Positions 1 through 10,800 are shown, counted from the stretch's first letter. The stretch is 20,817 nucleotides of DNA from Owenia fusiformis (GCA_903813345.2 CAIIXF020000355.1:1-20817), one strand, 5' to 3'. Notes: a model not told the origin generated them from the sequence alone. A program made the numbers and translations.

Positions 1-21
1 TTACATGCAAATACTTTTTTC

Positions 22-957
22 TTAAAAAGTAATAAAGCTATTGTAATGTCCGGGGCTAAGGCCGTGGGTGGCGATATAAGTAACATAAAACCAAAGTTAA
101 AATAATATATAAAATTGTCTATTTCAAATAAACTTCAACTTGTTCTCTGTGCAATCTACTCTATCGTCTAACTCTAAGTAACTACTGGGGCTGGGCCAAC
201 ACCCAAACTCAAGTGAGTATATTCCATATATGGAAACAAGGCAGCGCAAAATACCCAGCATGACAAGATATAATATGAAAAGGTAAAAATGTAAAACTGG
301 TTTGAACAATAGAACAAGTGAACAGTATAAAACATGTATGAAGGACTAGAAAACCACAGGATTAAGGGTATTAAAGACAGATTGAATAGAGCTACAATAT
401 GTATAAAACTATGAATTAGAAAATATGAAAATGACCTTGTTTAAAAGTAATAAAGCTATATAGGCATGGGATTACTACAGTCTCTCTTTTCAAGCTCAAA
501 TCTTGAATGACACAAAAGTGAAAATAACGTTGTATCCCTTTAAAATAGGGGATATGTTTTAGGGGTTTAATAAATTATTTCTCCTTGAATTTCATTTTAT
601 TACTATTTATTTGATAAAAACTGCATTCTGTTTCATCTATGTTGGTCTAGAAATGAAAGAAAAATATTAATATATGCATGGTGACAAGAAGTGAAAAATT
701 AAATAAAAAGTGTAGATGATTGTATATCTGAAAATGAAATGAAACTGAATTATTTGAAAATACGTTTTATTTTTTTCTTAAAAAGTGATAAAGCTATGGG
801 CATAGGATTTCTGCAGTCTCCCACAGACATAGTTGCATATTCAGGAATATTTTCAAGCCCAAATCTTGAATAAAACAAAAGTTATGGAAGATAACATAAG
901 TAACCCCTTTAAAATTGGGGGAGTTTTAGGGGGTTTATCAGTTATTCTCTATTAACT
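22..957 (+). repeat. Decayed direct repeats, two main copies
   Basis: Two similar stretches of about 150-180 bp lie at roughly 438-590 and 778-952. Each opens with an A-rich 'aaagtRataaagctat' segment, passes through 'cataggatt..tgcagtctc' and 'aaatcttgaat.a.acaaaag', and closes with 'ccctttaaaat.ggg' and 'taggggtttat'. A fragment of the opening segment recurs at 22-41. The unit was probably tandem (spacing about 338 bp) and has since diverged. No coding potential was recognised here; the 61-codon open frame at 124-309 on the minus strand has no family features. Confidence 0.6.
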
Positions 958-1599
958 ATCATTTTTACACATTGAAAAAAATTTCATTATATAATTGAAT
1001 GTACCATTGATAAATATAAGCTAAAAAAGGTGTCCTTGTGTTTCAGTTATGAATATAATAATTAATTTTAAATTTTGGGTTAAATTATAGGGGGCGCCAC
1101 CTATAGGGCCGATTTTCACATTCGTTGCCGGGGCTAGGACAAAGAACCCAAGCTCAAAATAATCCTAAGACCTTGCTTTATATGAATCCAGTGAGAAACT
1201 TAGGGCACAAAAAGTTTTTTAATATTTTGCTCAGCTGCTGACCCAATACACAAACTTTCGGAATGTTTTTTTTTCACATTACGTCTACTTGAATTTATCT
1301 CTATGACTCACTTAACACAGACATGGTGTGGCTGGTTTAAGAGATATTGACTTTTAATGATGTACATGTAATGTCTCCCGTCAACATTGATGGCATAACC
1401 ATTGTGGAATTTAATTAATACTTGACAAAGATAAATTAGACATTTCAAAACCTGGGAATATACGGGTACATTTACGTTAACGTATAAATTACGGTTATAT
1501 ATATTTTACAAGTGGATCCAAGAGACCAAGTGGGCAAGTCCATTATTTTGCAGTGGTGGCAGGATATACACATATCAATTCCCGCATGCTCACATTTAA
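958..1599. other. Gene-free stretch, nothing recognised
   Basis: AT-rich sequence without a supported gene. A phrase near 1128 ('ccggggctaggac') resembles one near 50 ('ccggggctaaggc'), so the direct-repeat field at the window start may extend here. Nothing else was recognised. Confidence 0.4.
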
Positions 1600-1975
1600 G
1601 TCCATTTGTCATTTTCTGAACGTATGAATATTTAAAAGTATGATGTTTTTCTGTGTAAATACAATCATTAGGGATTATTGGAGTGATTTAGCTGGGTTGC
1701 CAAAAAAATAACTTTGGGGAAAAATTTTGTATCTATTACCATGGTAACATACCAGGTATATGGTGGTATCCCAACGCTAAGTCAATAGTCAACGCCATGT
1801 TAAGCGATTGCACCCCTCCCTAATCAGCCTATACAATTTTTTGCCCAAACAAACTTTTTCGGCAACCCAGTAAAATCACTTCAGAAAACCCTTATTATCA
1901 TAAATCGACCATAAAACATCGTACTTTTAACAATTTCTAGGTTCACTATTGGATGTATAGGGGTGACAAATGGAC
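1600..1975. mobile_element. Foldback/MITE-like long inverted repeat
   Basis: The left arm (1600-1731) and right arm (1828-1975) are imperfect reverse complements over about 130-150 nt. They share 'gtccatttgtc' at the outside, 'aaaagtaYgatgttt' in the middle, 'gtgatttNNctgggttgcc' further in, and an A/T tract bordering a roughly 95-bp loop. Long arms and a short non-coding loop suit a foldback transposon or large MITE. A possible further match, 'gaccaagtgg' near 1525 against 'ccacttggtc' near 2151, would make the element about 650 bp, but the sequence between matches poorly. No target-site duplication was identified. Confidence 0.7.
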
Positions 1976-2455
1976 TAATTGCCTTATTAAAGAAAACCTT
2001 CTAAAAGTCTAGTAGTCAATACATATCAGATCTGTAAATTCCGAAAGCAGAAGCGAATTCAATAAAAACCCGATTAGAATGCACAAATACCAGATCACAG
2101 ATTTTTTCAATGAGGGACCTGTTAAATGTTACACCAATAGTCCATTTTCTCCACTTGGTCATTTTTAGAGTATTGGATGATTGGAGGCTGTTTTGATCAA
2201 TTTTGCAAAGGGTTAATTTTATTCTCATCTGTCTCAACAAAACAGGAATATCCCAGAATTCATACAGGCATACTTCTCTTATGTAAACTATATCATTGAT
2301 TGGCCAAGGGTTCGTCTATAATCCTGGGAAATGACCTCTTCTGGAAGTTAAGCGTTGGAACATCTGATATGACCAGTTCACATGGCAGTGTGTCACCTGT
2401 CATTTCTCTGTAATGTTGTACACTTTCCTTCAAAAGATTGGAAACAATTGTAGTA
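1976..2455. other. Gene-free stretch between two mobile elements
   Basis: No gene supported. The 74-codon minus-strand frame at 2016-2240 lacks any recognisable domain. Part of this stretch (to about 2170) may be the outer arm of the preceding inverted repeat. Confidence 0.4.
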
Positions 2456-2885
2456 CAGTAAAACCGGTATATCTGAACACTTGGCTAATCCTAAAACCTC
2501 ACGATTTGAACATTTTTTGGTCCCGTTTTTCCTCCCATTGACTCAAATGTTAAAAAAACTTGAAATGTGAACACCTCCCATTTGAACAGTGAACAGTCAT
2601 TTTTTTGAAAAATTAACATATCTAATCTGAACACTTTTCATAAAATATCACATGCTCGATACAAAATTGCTCAAATATTTGAAAAAAACCTTGAATGATC
2701 TCACTCATGGTACTCAGTGTAATGCCATAAAGCTATGTAGTCAAAAGAACTATAAATATTCATTATTGAGAATTTGTTCCTATTTCTTCAAAATCCAAAA
2801 TCTTGCAAATGCAAAACCTCAAAATGTGAACACCTCCTAATCCGAATACGTTTAGCTGGTCTCTCGGATTAGACAGGTTTTACTG
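2456..2885. mobile_element. pogo/Tigger-like MITE with TA duplication
   Basis: The left end starts CAGTAAAACCGGTATATCTG and the right end reads in reverse complement as CAGTAAAACCTGTCTAATCC. Both are flanked by TA (2454-2455 and 2886-2887). The 430-bp body repeats 'gaacacctccca/t' and 'atccgaa' style phrases from the ends. CAGTA.AACC ends with a TA target duplication are characteristic of pogo/Tigger elements of the Tc1/mariner superfamily. There is no transposase; the 62-codon frame at 2652-2840 is not one, so this is a non-autonomous copy. Confidence 0.85.
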
Positions 2886-2910
2886 TAGGCGCAATCCCCT
2901 CTAAAAGTTA

Positions 2911-3171
2911 CTGAAATCACTGGCTAGGAATTGGTGTTCGCTTACACACAGGTGTTCAATAGAGTAGACTCATATGTTCGCTGGGCATAGATCTTCACTA
3001 AAGAGATGTTCATTATGACAGTTCTACTGTACTGAAATCACTGGCTGGGAATTGGTGTTCACTATACACAGGTGTTCAATAGAGTAGACGCATGTGTTCA
3101 CTGGGCACAGATCTTCACTAAAGAGGTGTTCATTATGACAGTTTTACTGTACTGAAATCAGTCGCTGGGAA
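2911..3171. repeat. 121-bp tandem repeat, two and a fraction copies
   Basis: Units start at 2911, 3032 and 3152 with 'ctgaaatca'. The first two units (121 and 120 bp) are close to 90% alike by eye and end in 'gttYtactgta'; the third stops after about 20 bp. The unit ends read in reverse complement as TACAGTAAAACTGTCATAATG, nearly the same as the end of the MITE just upstream, so the unit looks like a multiplied MITE terminus. Confidence 0.85.
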
Positions 3172-3487
3172 TTCACTATGTACAAAATTGAAATGTGTGT
3201 ATGATATCATGTTTTATATTGATAGAAACATGGGCAAGAGGCGCTACAATGGGGTAACACATGGTGATATTCTAAAATACATATTTTTACTCTGCCTCTG
3301 TACTTTATACCACTTAAATGCATTTTGTGTATGACATCGATTGATTTTTAGAATAAATAACTACATTTCATCAAAAAGAAAAAAGATTATTGAAAACGTC
3401 AAACATTTCTTTGAAATCCATTATTGCACAGCGATTTTTTTTCTCGTTCCAAGACTATCTCTACGTTCTAGTCTTGTGAACGTCTTA
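3172..3487. other. Gene-free stretch
   Basis: No gene or repeat recognised. The last seven bases (3481-3487, CGTCTTA) are the left target-site copy of the next element. Confidence 0.4.
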
Positions 3488-3993
3488 CAGGCCTGTCAAC
3501 TGTCCCGCAATTTGCGTATTTGTCACGCATTTGCTGAAGAATATGAAGTCACGCCAGTTATTTTTGCGTGACAGAAAATGTCACGCAAATACGCATTTTA
3601 CCTGGTAATTGTCAAGCAAAAATATTTCTGTAGAAAATTTTCTAAAAAAGATCGTCTACACAGCAAAAATACGAACGACGGGAAAAAAACGTACGCATTT
3701 CGTTCGGACTTTTCACGCGAATTACGGATATGTCACGCATTCTGTTCGAAATGTTTCGTACCTACCCCCCCCCCCCCCCCCCCCCCCCGTTGATGGATGC
3801 TTGAAACGGGAGCGTAGCGAGCGCGAAAAATTTGAGGTGTTCAAAATTTGGCAAGATGTAATAAAATTTAAACCAAGGTGTTCAAAATTTGGATCAAGGT
3901 GTTCAGATTTGGACCAAGGTGTCCACATTTTGAGGGGAGGTGTTCAACATTTCCAAGTCACTCGTGTTAGGTGTTCCCAAGTTGACAGGCCTG
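3488..3993. mobile_element. hAT-like MITE with 7-bp target duplication
   Basis: The ends are CAGGCCTGTCAACT and, in reverse complement from the right, CAGGCCTGTCAACTT. CGTCTTA lies immediately outside on both sides (3481-3487 and 3994-4000), marking the insertion. CAG...CTG ends and a 7-8 bp duplication suit the hAT superfamily. The 506-bp body is non-coding. Its left half repeats 'tgtcacgcaaatacgcat' type phrases and its right half repeats 'aggtgttcaRatttggaNcaa'. A homopolymer of 24 C lies at 3765-3788. Open frames across it, including a proline run, are by-products of these repeats. Confidence 0.87.
3765..3788 (+). repeat. Poly-C run (24 C)
   Basis: Uninterrupted run of 24 C inside the hAT-like MITE. 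Its length is probably variable between individuals and unreliable in the assembly. Confidence 0.9.
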
Positions 3994-4115
3994 CGTCTTA
4001 TTCTTTTGTCTGTGCGATTACAACATGGGAGAATTTTCTACGCTACTTACACTTAAGATACCTATTTCAATAGATTCCTTGGTATCTTAGCAGTCTTTTT
4101 GTGTAGTTGAATCCA

Positions 4116-4346
4116 CAATTGTGTGGGTTTATCGGCAGAACGAAGAGGTTTTCGTTTTTGATAGCAATATTTGCGTGTAATATTTAACTTATTTCAACCG
4201 TCAAATTCCTCCATTCAGTTCCCGGCATGCACCAGTCATAAGGGAAATCCCTGGGGAATTCCCCTTCCGACATTTTGAAAATTGCTGATATATTTCCGAT
4301 GTAAAAACTAAAATCTCTTCGTTCTGCCGATAAACCCATACAATTG
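4116..4346. mobile_element. 231-bp foldback element / MITE
   Basis: A 37-nt terminal inverted repeat, almost perfect: the left arm 4116-4152 contains 'gggtttatcggcagaacgaa' and the right arm 4310-4346 contains its reverse complement. The outer bases are CAATTG on both sides. The 157-bp interior is non-coding, with an internal palindrome 'ggggaattcccc' near 4252. No clear target duplication was found, so the exact borders and superfamily are open. Confidence 0.8.
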
Positions 4347-4599
4347 GCGATCTAACAACATAAAAAGAATTCTAAAATACTCTGGAATGTATCAAGGTAG
4401 GTCATTTAATAGTGCAATGCGTAGTTCATTCTCCGACATTGTAGAAAGACAGGCTTACCAATGATACCGGCGTACGACCACAATCTAAAGGGGTCGTAGG
4501 ATGCGATAAGATTCTGCCTACAATGCATGAAATAAGGAATAAGGACAAATCGTACCTGTAATCGAGCGGATCACCAGTGTATATACAGGGTGAGATAAT
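4347..4599. other. Possible 3' flank of the minus-strand relic
   Basis: No gene recognised. Minus-strand 'attacag|gtacga' (near 4555) looks like a splice donor, which would suit the 3' part of the adjacent pseudogene, but there is nothing else to support it. Confidence 0.25.
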
Positions 4600-5105
4600 T
4601 CATATTATGGCATCAACTTTGACAAGTTGGTTCATCCAGTTGTCAGGTAAGAGATTTTCAGGTAATTCATTTTCTTCCCGATCTTCAACGTTTGGTGTAA
4701 TGGTGTCATCAACTGGTTCAAATTTATTGTCGCTCTCATCAACATCATCGTGCTGATGGGTTGAGCAGTTCTCACACACACCTTTGCGGCACTTACATGA
4801 ACTTCCACAAATGAGATCCTATTTCTTACAACTACATCTCATTGAGTCACACGCTCCTTTACAACTACAAGCAACAAGCTCCATTATTTATTGTGGGGCA
4901 GGACCGTTTTCCATCCACTTAATTTGTAGTTTATTCCCTTTGAATGTCCAACCATGTAATGTGGGGAATTGATAATCAATCATTGATTTGCCTGCGTTTC
5001 GCCAAATATAGGCCTGATAGTTGGCTCTATTTATATGGAGAATGAGAGCATCCTTTGTTGGTGGTAAATGCTTTGACTGTATTTTATATTTATCTACAAA
5101 CTTCC
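4600..5105 (-). pseudogene. Relic of cysteine-rich 'LPPT' repeat-associated protein
   Basis: Read on the minus strand from about 5105 to the stop at 4600-4602, one frame gives a recognisable C-terminal region. It begins with a lysine-rich lead-in, then LPPTKDAL, HINRANYQAYIW and HGWTFKGNKLQIKWMENGPA, followed by ELVACSCKG, MRCSCKK, LICGSSCKCRKG and CENCS. It ends in an acidic tail with PDNWMNQL. I recall this arrangement (LPPT..AL..H..R.NYQ...W, then a CxC-type zinc-binding cluster) from multicopy, retroelement-associated proteins in invertebrates and fish; the function is unknown. Two in-frame stops break it, one after APQ and one within the cysteine cluster after CKK. The N-terminal part is missing because the satellite starts at about 5089. 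It is therefore a dead 3' fragment. Confidence 0.75.
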
Positions 5106-5957
5106 AAGATGGCCGCCAGAATGCAAGATGGCTATCGAAAAGTTAATCAGCTCTATAACTTCTTACCATGTAACATGTGTAAAAATTTGAAGTAAAACTG
5201 TTACGTGGTTTTCATGGAATCGTGATGACAAGATTTATCTAAAAACTTCCAAGATGGCCGACGGAATGCAACATGGCCACCGAAAAGTTAGTCAGCTCTA
5301 GAACTTCATACCATGTAACATGTGTGAAAATTCGAAGTAAAACTGTGAAGTGGTTTTTCTGGAATCGTGATTACAAGATTTATCAATAAACCTTCCAAAA
5401 TGGCCGCCAGAATGCAAGATGGCCACTGAAAAGTTAATCAGCTCTAGAACTTCATACCATGTAACATGTGTAAAAATTTGAAGTTAATCTGTTAGGTTGT
5501 TTTCCTGGAATCACTATGACAAGATTTATCCCAAATTTCCAAGATGGCCGCCAGAATGCAAGATGGCTGCCGAAAAGTTATTCACCTCTATATTTTCTTA
5601 CCATGTAACATGTGTGAAAATTTGAAGTAAATCCGTTTGGATTTCCTGAAATCGTGATGACAAGATTTATCTTAAAACTTCCAAGATGGCTGCCAGAATG
5701 CAAGATGGCCACCGAAAAAATAATGAGGTCTAGGACTTTTTACCATGTAACATGTGTGAAAATTTGAAGTACATCTGTCATGTGGTTTTTGTGGAATCGC
5801 GATGACAATATTTATCTGAAAAAAATTCCAAGATGTCCGCCCGAATGTAAGATGGCCGCCACAAAGTTAATCAGCTCTAGAACTTCTTTTCATGTAACAT
5901 GTGTGAAAATGTGAAGTAAATCCGTCTAATGGTTTACCTGGAATCATGATGACAAGA
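5089..5957 (+). repeat. Satellite, six ~145-bp units
   Basis: Six head-to-tail units, with 'ccaagatggccgcc' or a close variant at 5104, 5249, 5395, 5539, 5681 and 5828 (spacing 142-147 bp). Each unit continues with 'agaatgcaagatggc', 'aagttaatcagctcta', 'ccatgtaacatgtgt', 'gaagtaaa' and 'ctggaatcRtgatgacaaga'. Units differ by scattered substitutions. The array cuts off the upstream pseudogene, and its last 36 bp are copied again at the start of the second 825-bp unit. No coding role is seen. Confidence 0.92.
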
Positions 5958-6746
5958 AAGTGAGACTTCAGAATGCCACCTTGTCTATCCCGTTTTGGTG
6001 CCTTTTGCCCCTGTTTACATCAATAAGAAGAGTTGTTTTCTTTAAGAGGGAAGTCTGTTCTTTCAAACGGTACAATCATTTTATGTGGGAAAGTACCGGA
6101 CAACAAAACTTTTTTTCAGAGGGTCCAGATCAGGGACTATCCGTCCATGTTTACGTTTACTCCGATCCACTTAATAAATATCTAAGCACGTGTGCCCAAG
6201 GGTGAGGACCAAAAGTTGTAATGTAACTAAGCAAGTAAAAGCAAACTCTAAGTGCATACCAGTCAAGAAAAAAACATATATCCCAAAACCATGATCTAAC
6301 TTGAAAAGAAACAATGTCTAATACCCCCTTTCCCCAACCATTAAAGAACCAATATCACAATCCAAGACAAGAACACCAAGGGACATTTCATTCATACTGA
6401 AGTCATTACAATACACGTTGAAGAAAAAATTAGAAATTGATAGCCAATACTCATAACATCAAAAATAGTTGTAGATACAAGTACTCATACGAGATAGAGC
6501 ATTCAGTCTCAAACGATGTGGGATAGATAAAATCCAGTCTCCAAGTCCATAGGCGTTTCAAAGGGTCAACATCCATTCACAAAAGCCGTCGCCATAATCC
6601 ATAAAACACAATAATTCACAATGGTTATCAGGAGAAAACTATGACTCACCACTTTAAAACGTCTTAATTTTGTTTAACAACAGTGATGTAAGATCAGCCA
6701 ATAATTAAACACCAGATAATAAGAATATAAACGAGTTATTCATTAA
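5922..6746 (+). repeat. 825-bp tandem duplication, copy 1
   Basis: Starts 'ccgtctaatggtttacctgg', inside the last satellite unit, and ends 'gagttattcattaa'. It is followed at once by copy 2. By eye only three bases differ between the copies (near 6235, 6259 and 6648), so the duplication is recent or is a collapsed or duplicated haplotype in the assembly. A frame of about 80 codons without an ATG start near its beginning (5960-6205) is preserved in both copies simply because they are identical. Confidence 0.93.
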
Positions 6747-7571
6747 CCGTCTAATGGTTTACCTGGAATCATGATGACAAGAAAGTGAGACTTCAGAATG
6801 CCACCTTGTCTATCCCGTTTTGGTGCCTTTTGCCCCTGTTTACATCAATAAGAAGAGTTGTTTTCTTTAAGAGGGAAGTCTGTTCTTTCAAACGGTACAA
6901 TCATTTTATGTGGGAAAGTACCGGACAACAAAACTTTTTTTCAGAGGGTCCAGATCAGGGACTATCCGTCCATGTTTACGTTTACTCCGATCCACTTAAT
7001 AAATATCTAAGCACGTGTGCCCAAGGGTGAGGACCAAAAGTTGTAATGTAACTAAGCAAGAAAAAGCAAACTCTATGTGCATACCAGTCAAGAAAAAAAC
7101 ATATATCCCAAAACCATGATCTAACTTGAAAAGAAACAATGTCTAATACCCCCTTTCCCCAACCATTAAAGAACCAATATCACAATCCAAGACAAGAACA
7201 CCAAGGGACATTTCATTCATACTGAAGTCATTACAATACACGTTGAAGAAAAAATTAGAAATTGATAGCCAATACTCATAACATCAAAAATAGTTGTAGA
7301 TACAAGTACTCATACGAGATAGAGCATTCAGTCTCAAACGATGTGGGATAGATAAAATCCAGTCTCCAAGTCCATAGGCGTTTCAAAGGGTCAACATCCA
7401 TTCACAAAAGCCGTCGCCATAATCCATAAAACACAATAATTCACAATGGTTATCAGGAGAAAACTATGGCTCACCACTTTAAAACGTCTTAATTTTGTTT
7501 AACAACAGTGATGTAAGATCAGCCAATAATTAAACACCAGATAATAAGAATATAAACGAGTTATTCATTAA
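6747..7571 (+). repeat. 825-bp tandem duplication, copy 2
   Basis: Second, nearly identical unit. It ends about 140 bp upstream of the start codon at 7713, so it would lie in the promoter or 5' region of that gene. A weak TATA-like 'aatataaac' near its end (about 7550) also occurs in copy 1 (about 6725); I do not claim it as a promoter. Confidence 0.93.
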
Positions 7572-7712
7572 CTCAAGTTGAGTAATATCCTACATGTGTA
7601 CAGTTTTATGTCAACAAGTATCAAGTATGTTCGAAGAAATTGCCAGTACAATGCTTCTTTTTCATGTACCACCACGGGGCTTTCAGATATCTCAACATAT
7701 ATTATTGTAAAC

Positions 7713-8052
7713 ATGTCCGAAGGCAACATTAACAGTTATAACAATAGCAATATGGAACTCGAGATGAACAATGTGTCTGTTGAAAACGGAACGTTAACGG
7801 TATCTGAGGAAGAACGCTTACTTCTGCGATCAGAGGGAGATCACTCGGTTGTACATATTAGTGACAATACACAGGCTCAGTCGGTAATAGCAACTTATCC
7901 AACAGAGCCAGATAAAGACCACACGGCGAAGATTTGTGACAATGAATCCCGGAGCTGCCGTATTAGAAAATATTGGATAATAACTAGTGTTTCTGTAATT
8001 ATATTAGTATCTATAATTGCAGGACTAATTATAGGGCTAGCCTTGGAACCAG
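7713..8052 (+). CDS. First coding exon, type II single-pass membrane protein
   Basis: An ATG at 7713 opens 113 codons ending in a phase-1 donor (CCAG|GTATTA, exon end 8052). The frame is also open upstream to 7578 but with no better ATG. The predicted N-terminus (about 87 residues) is hydrophilic, rich in Asn, Ser and Glu. It carries an acidic dileucine sorting motif, E32-EERLL, typical of cytoplasmic tails trafficked through endosomes. A basic stretch (R83-IRK) precedes a hydrophobic helix at about residues 88-111 (WIITSVSVIILVSIIAGLI), giving the N-in orientation of a signal anchor. The catalytic or receptor domain would lie in later exons. The family is not identifiable from this exon; a membrane peptidase, glycosyltransferase or TNF-like ligand are all possible. 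If not spliced, the frame stops after six more codons, at about 8073. Confidence 0.65.
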
Positions 8053-9040
8053 GTATTAATTTAATGTTTATTTAATTTAATTTGATAACGGCAGTATAAA
8101 TACAATGACTGCCATTGATGGAAATAGTGCAAAATATTTTTCCAGAGGCAATATCCTGTCCATTCATGTTCACGAGAATGAGGATTCAGGCAGTGGAAAC
8201 ATGTCAGCAGACAGGATCGATATTGTCGTGGTGAAATTTTTGCACTAGTATTCAAAAATGTTGCAGGCATTATTTGTTTTTGTTATTTACCCCATATGTG
8301 CCTTGTAAAGAAAATGACATAAGAAGTATTTCAGTTCAACATTTAATGCTTACTTACATTTAAAGTGATTTTGCGATTCAAACTTCTTTATAAAATCCCT
8401 GCTATCAGCGAAGATAAAATTACCGTTGAATGGTCACACGACGTAGCTGGTCTGTAGAACTCTTCATCTTCCCTGTCAATAGGGATTCAGGACTTTCCAG
8501 GGAATAAGTTTATCTATTCCATTTCATGTGACCATAAATAAGCACAAGAGCATCTAGCATACATATGGGGTACATAATAAAATATTTTAATTATGTTCCG
8601 CACATGGGGCATTTAGCTAGCTCAATAAGATTCCATAAATTGTTTATCTGTATTTGTCATCTGTATATCGGCGTTTGACTTATTTAATATATTCTGAATA
8701 TATGATTGAAATCTCAGAAAGAAACAATCATTTGTGGCGTACTAGTAGCAATTTAAAAAATTGAAAACAGAATATCACACAATATTTCATAAAAAATTGA
8801 TTGACTTTATAATGCCTAAACATATGGATGGTAACTGTGATATAACACTCTTTTAACTGTTTATGTTAATTTACATTTCTGAATAAATTATGCTAAACTT
8901 TCAATTTTCTTATTTTCTCAATAGTACAAGATCTTCGTCGTCCAAAAGTATCATTTTGTTCGAAACGATGAAGAAATCGTGAATCTTTGTATGATGAAAC
9001 AACTCTATATTGCAATTAATTTTATCCGCCCGAGCAAGTT
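8053..9040. other. Probable intron, unique AT-rich part
   Basis: Follows the donor at 8053. No exon, RNA gene or repeat was recognised. The 69-codon minus-strand frame at 8061-8270 has no family features. Confidence 0.45.
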
Positions 9041-10800
9041 GAAGGGTGGGTATTACAAGATTACAAGAGAGATTTTGCAGGATTTAGATTTATTTGTGAT
9101 TTTAAGAATTTTACTTCCCCCAATTCAATTTTGAGTATATCTATTTTCAAGAATATTCCCTCATAATTTTTGTTTTAGCACATTAATGCCAATAAAAAAA
9201 ATCCATAACCTTGCTCAAGTACCATTTGATAGAGCAAGAAAGTATGACAGTGATTTGTCCATGTAAATTTGAGAGAATAAATCCCAACAAACCCACCCCT
9301 TCCTCACCAGTGGGGAGGGGGTAAAAATAAAAAAATATTTTGTGAGTACATTATTTGTTCAAATTCTTTTTATCCTGCCTAAGGTGGTCAATTAATATTA
9401 AGTTCACAATTTATTAAGCATTTTACTACCCCCAATTCAATTTTGAGTATATTTATTTTCAAGAATATTCCCTCATAACTTTTGTTTTAGCACATTAATG
9501 CCAATCAAAAAAATCCACAACTTTGTTCAAGTACCATTTGATAGAGCCAGAAAGTATGACAGTGATGTGTCCATGTAATGTTGAGAGAATAAATCCCAAC
9601 AAACCCACCCCTTCTTCACCGGTGGGAGGGGGTAAATATTAAAAAATATTTTGTGAGTACATTATTTATTCAAATTTTTTTTATCCTGCCTAAGGTGGTC
9701 AATTAATATTAAGTTCACAATTTATTAGGCATTTTGCAGGATATTTTGGATTTATTTGTGATTTAAAGCCTTTTTCTACCCCCAATTCCACTATTTATTA
9801 GACATTTTGCAGGATATTTTGAATTAATTTGTTATTTTAAGCCTTTTACTACCATCAATTACATGTTGAGTATACCTCATTTCAAGAGGATTCTCCCATA
9901 ACTTTTGCAATAGTACATCAAAGGGTAGCCATCAAAGCCTATGAAACAATTCCACAACATTGTTCTAAAATCATTCCATAGATCCAGAAAGTATGACAGT
10001 GATGTGTCCTATTTATGTTGAGAAAAAAATCATGACTGCCTCACCCCTTCTTCAACAGAGGGTAGGGTCAACATGAAAAACTATCTAGTGAGTATATTAT
10101 GATTTGCAAACTCACTCACTACAAACTTTTTTTTATCATGCTTAAAATGATCAATTAATGTACAGTTTGCTATTTATCAGACATTTGAAAGATATTTTGA
10201 ATTCACTTGTGATTTCAAGCTTTTTACTACATCCCAATTTAGTGTTGAGTATACCAATTATCAAGAATATTGAATCATAGTTTTTTTGTATTGCATTGAT
10301 ACCAATGAAAATATTCAACAACATTGCTCAAGTATCAATTGATAGATCCAGAAAGTAAGACAGTGATTTGTTTGATCAATATTGAGAAAAAGAATCACAA
10401 GATCCAGACCCATTCTTCAACAGGGGGTAGAGTCATTATGAAAAAGTATTTAGTGAGTACATTACTAGTATTTGTGCAAACTTTTTTTTATCATACCTTA
10501 GATGGTCTGTTCATGTAACCTTCAATTTTTGCAGGTATTCTGTAGGATATTTAGAATTTATTTGTGATATTGATCTTTTTAAGCCCCCCCCCTTCCTAAT
10601 TCATTGTTCTGTAAATAATGGAATCCAATGAAAAATTCTTATATTACATTACTGATATATCATTTCATAGATCCAGAAATGATGCCAGTGATGTATCTAG
10701 TTAATATGAATTTATAAGTTCATATAGACATTACTCCACCCACATCAACCCGGTGTCAATGGGGAATTTAATAATGATTCATACATGCACATACATTACC
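9040..10800 (+). repeat. Degenerate long tandem repeats, family 1
   Basis: At least five diverged units of about 310-440 bp. A marker phrase close to 'gaaagtatgacagtgat' occurs at about 9241, 9553, 9990, 10355 and 10681. Units share 'ttgcaggatattt.ga', 'ttactacccccaattcaattttgagtatat', 'ttcaagaatatt', 'cacattaatgccaat', a C-tract/G-tract pair such as 'cacccctt...ggtgggaggggg', and 'tatcctgcctaaggtggtc'. Long motifs here are joined from short matches. The 9553-9990 interval is longer because a sub-block around 9720-9830 is itself duplicated. Similarity falls towards the right end, as expected of an old array. Lies in the probable intron; not coding. Confidence 0.85.

Noticed and set aside
3609-4073. 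154-codon open frame with a proline run
   Set aside because: It lies wholly across the hAT-like MITE; the prolines come from the poly-C run and the rest from short non-coding repeats.
5960-6205. About 80-codon frame repeated at 6785-7030, with an AG before and 'AAGG|GTGAGG' after, resembling an exon
   Set aside because: No ATG start, no recognisable domain, and its conservation is explained by the recent 825-bp duplication. The splice-like flanks alone are too weak.
5922-7571. 825-bp direct repeats as the two LTRs of a retrotransposon
   Set aside because: The copies abut with no internal region, lack TG...CA ends, and one border lies inside the satellite.
7578-7712. Upstream extension of the membrane-protein frame
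   Set aside because: It has no ATG before 7713 that gives a better start except an internal one in an unlikely context. The stretch is better read as 5' untranslated sequence.
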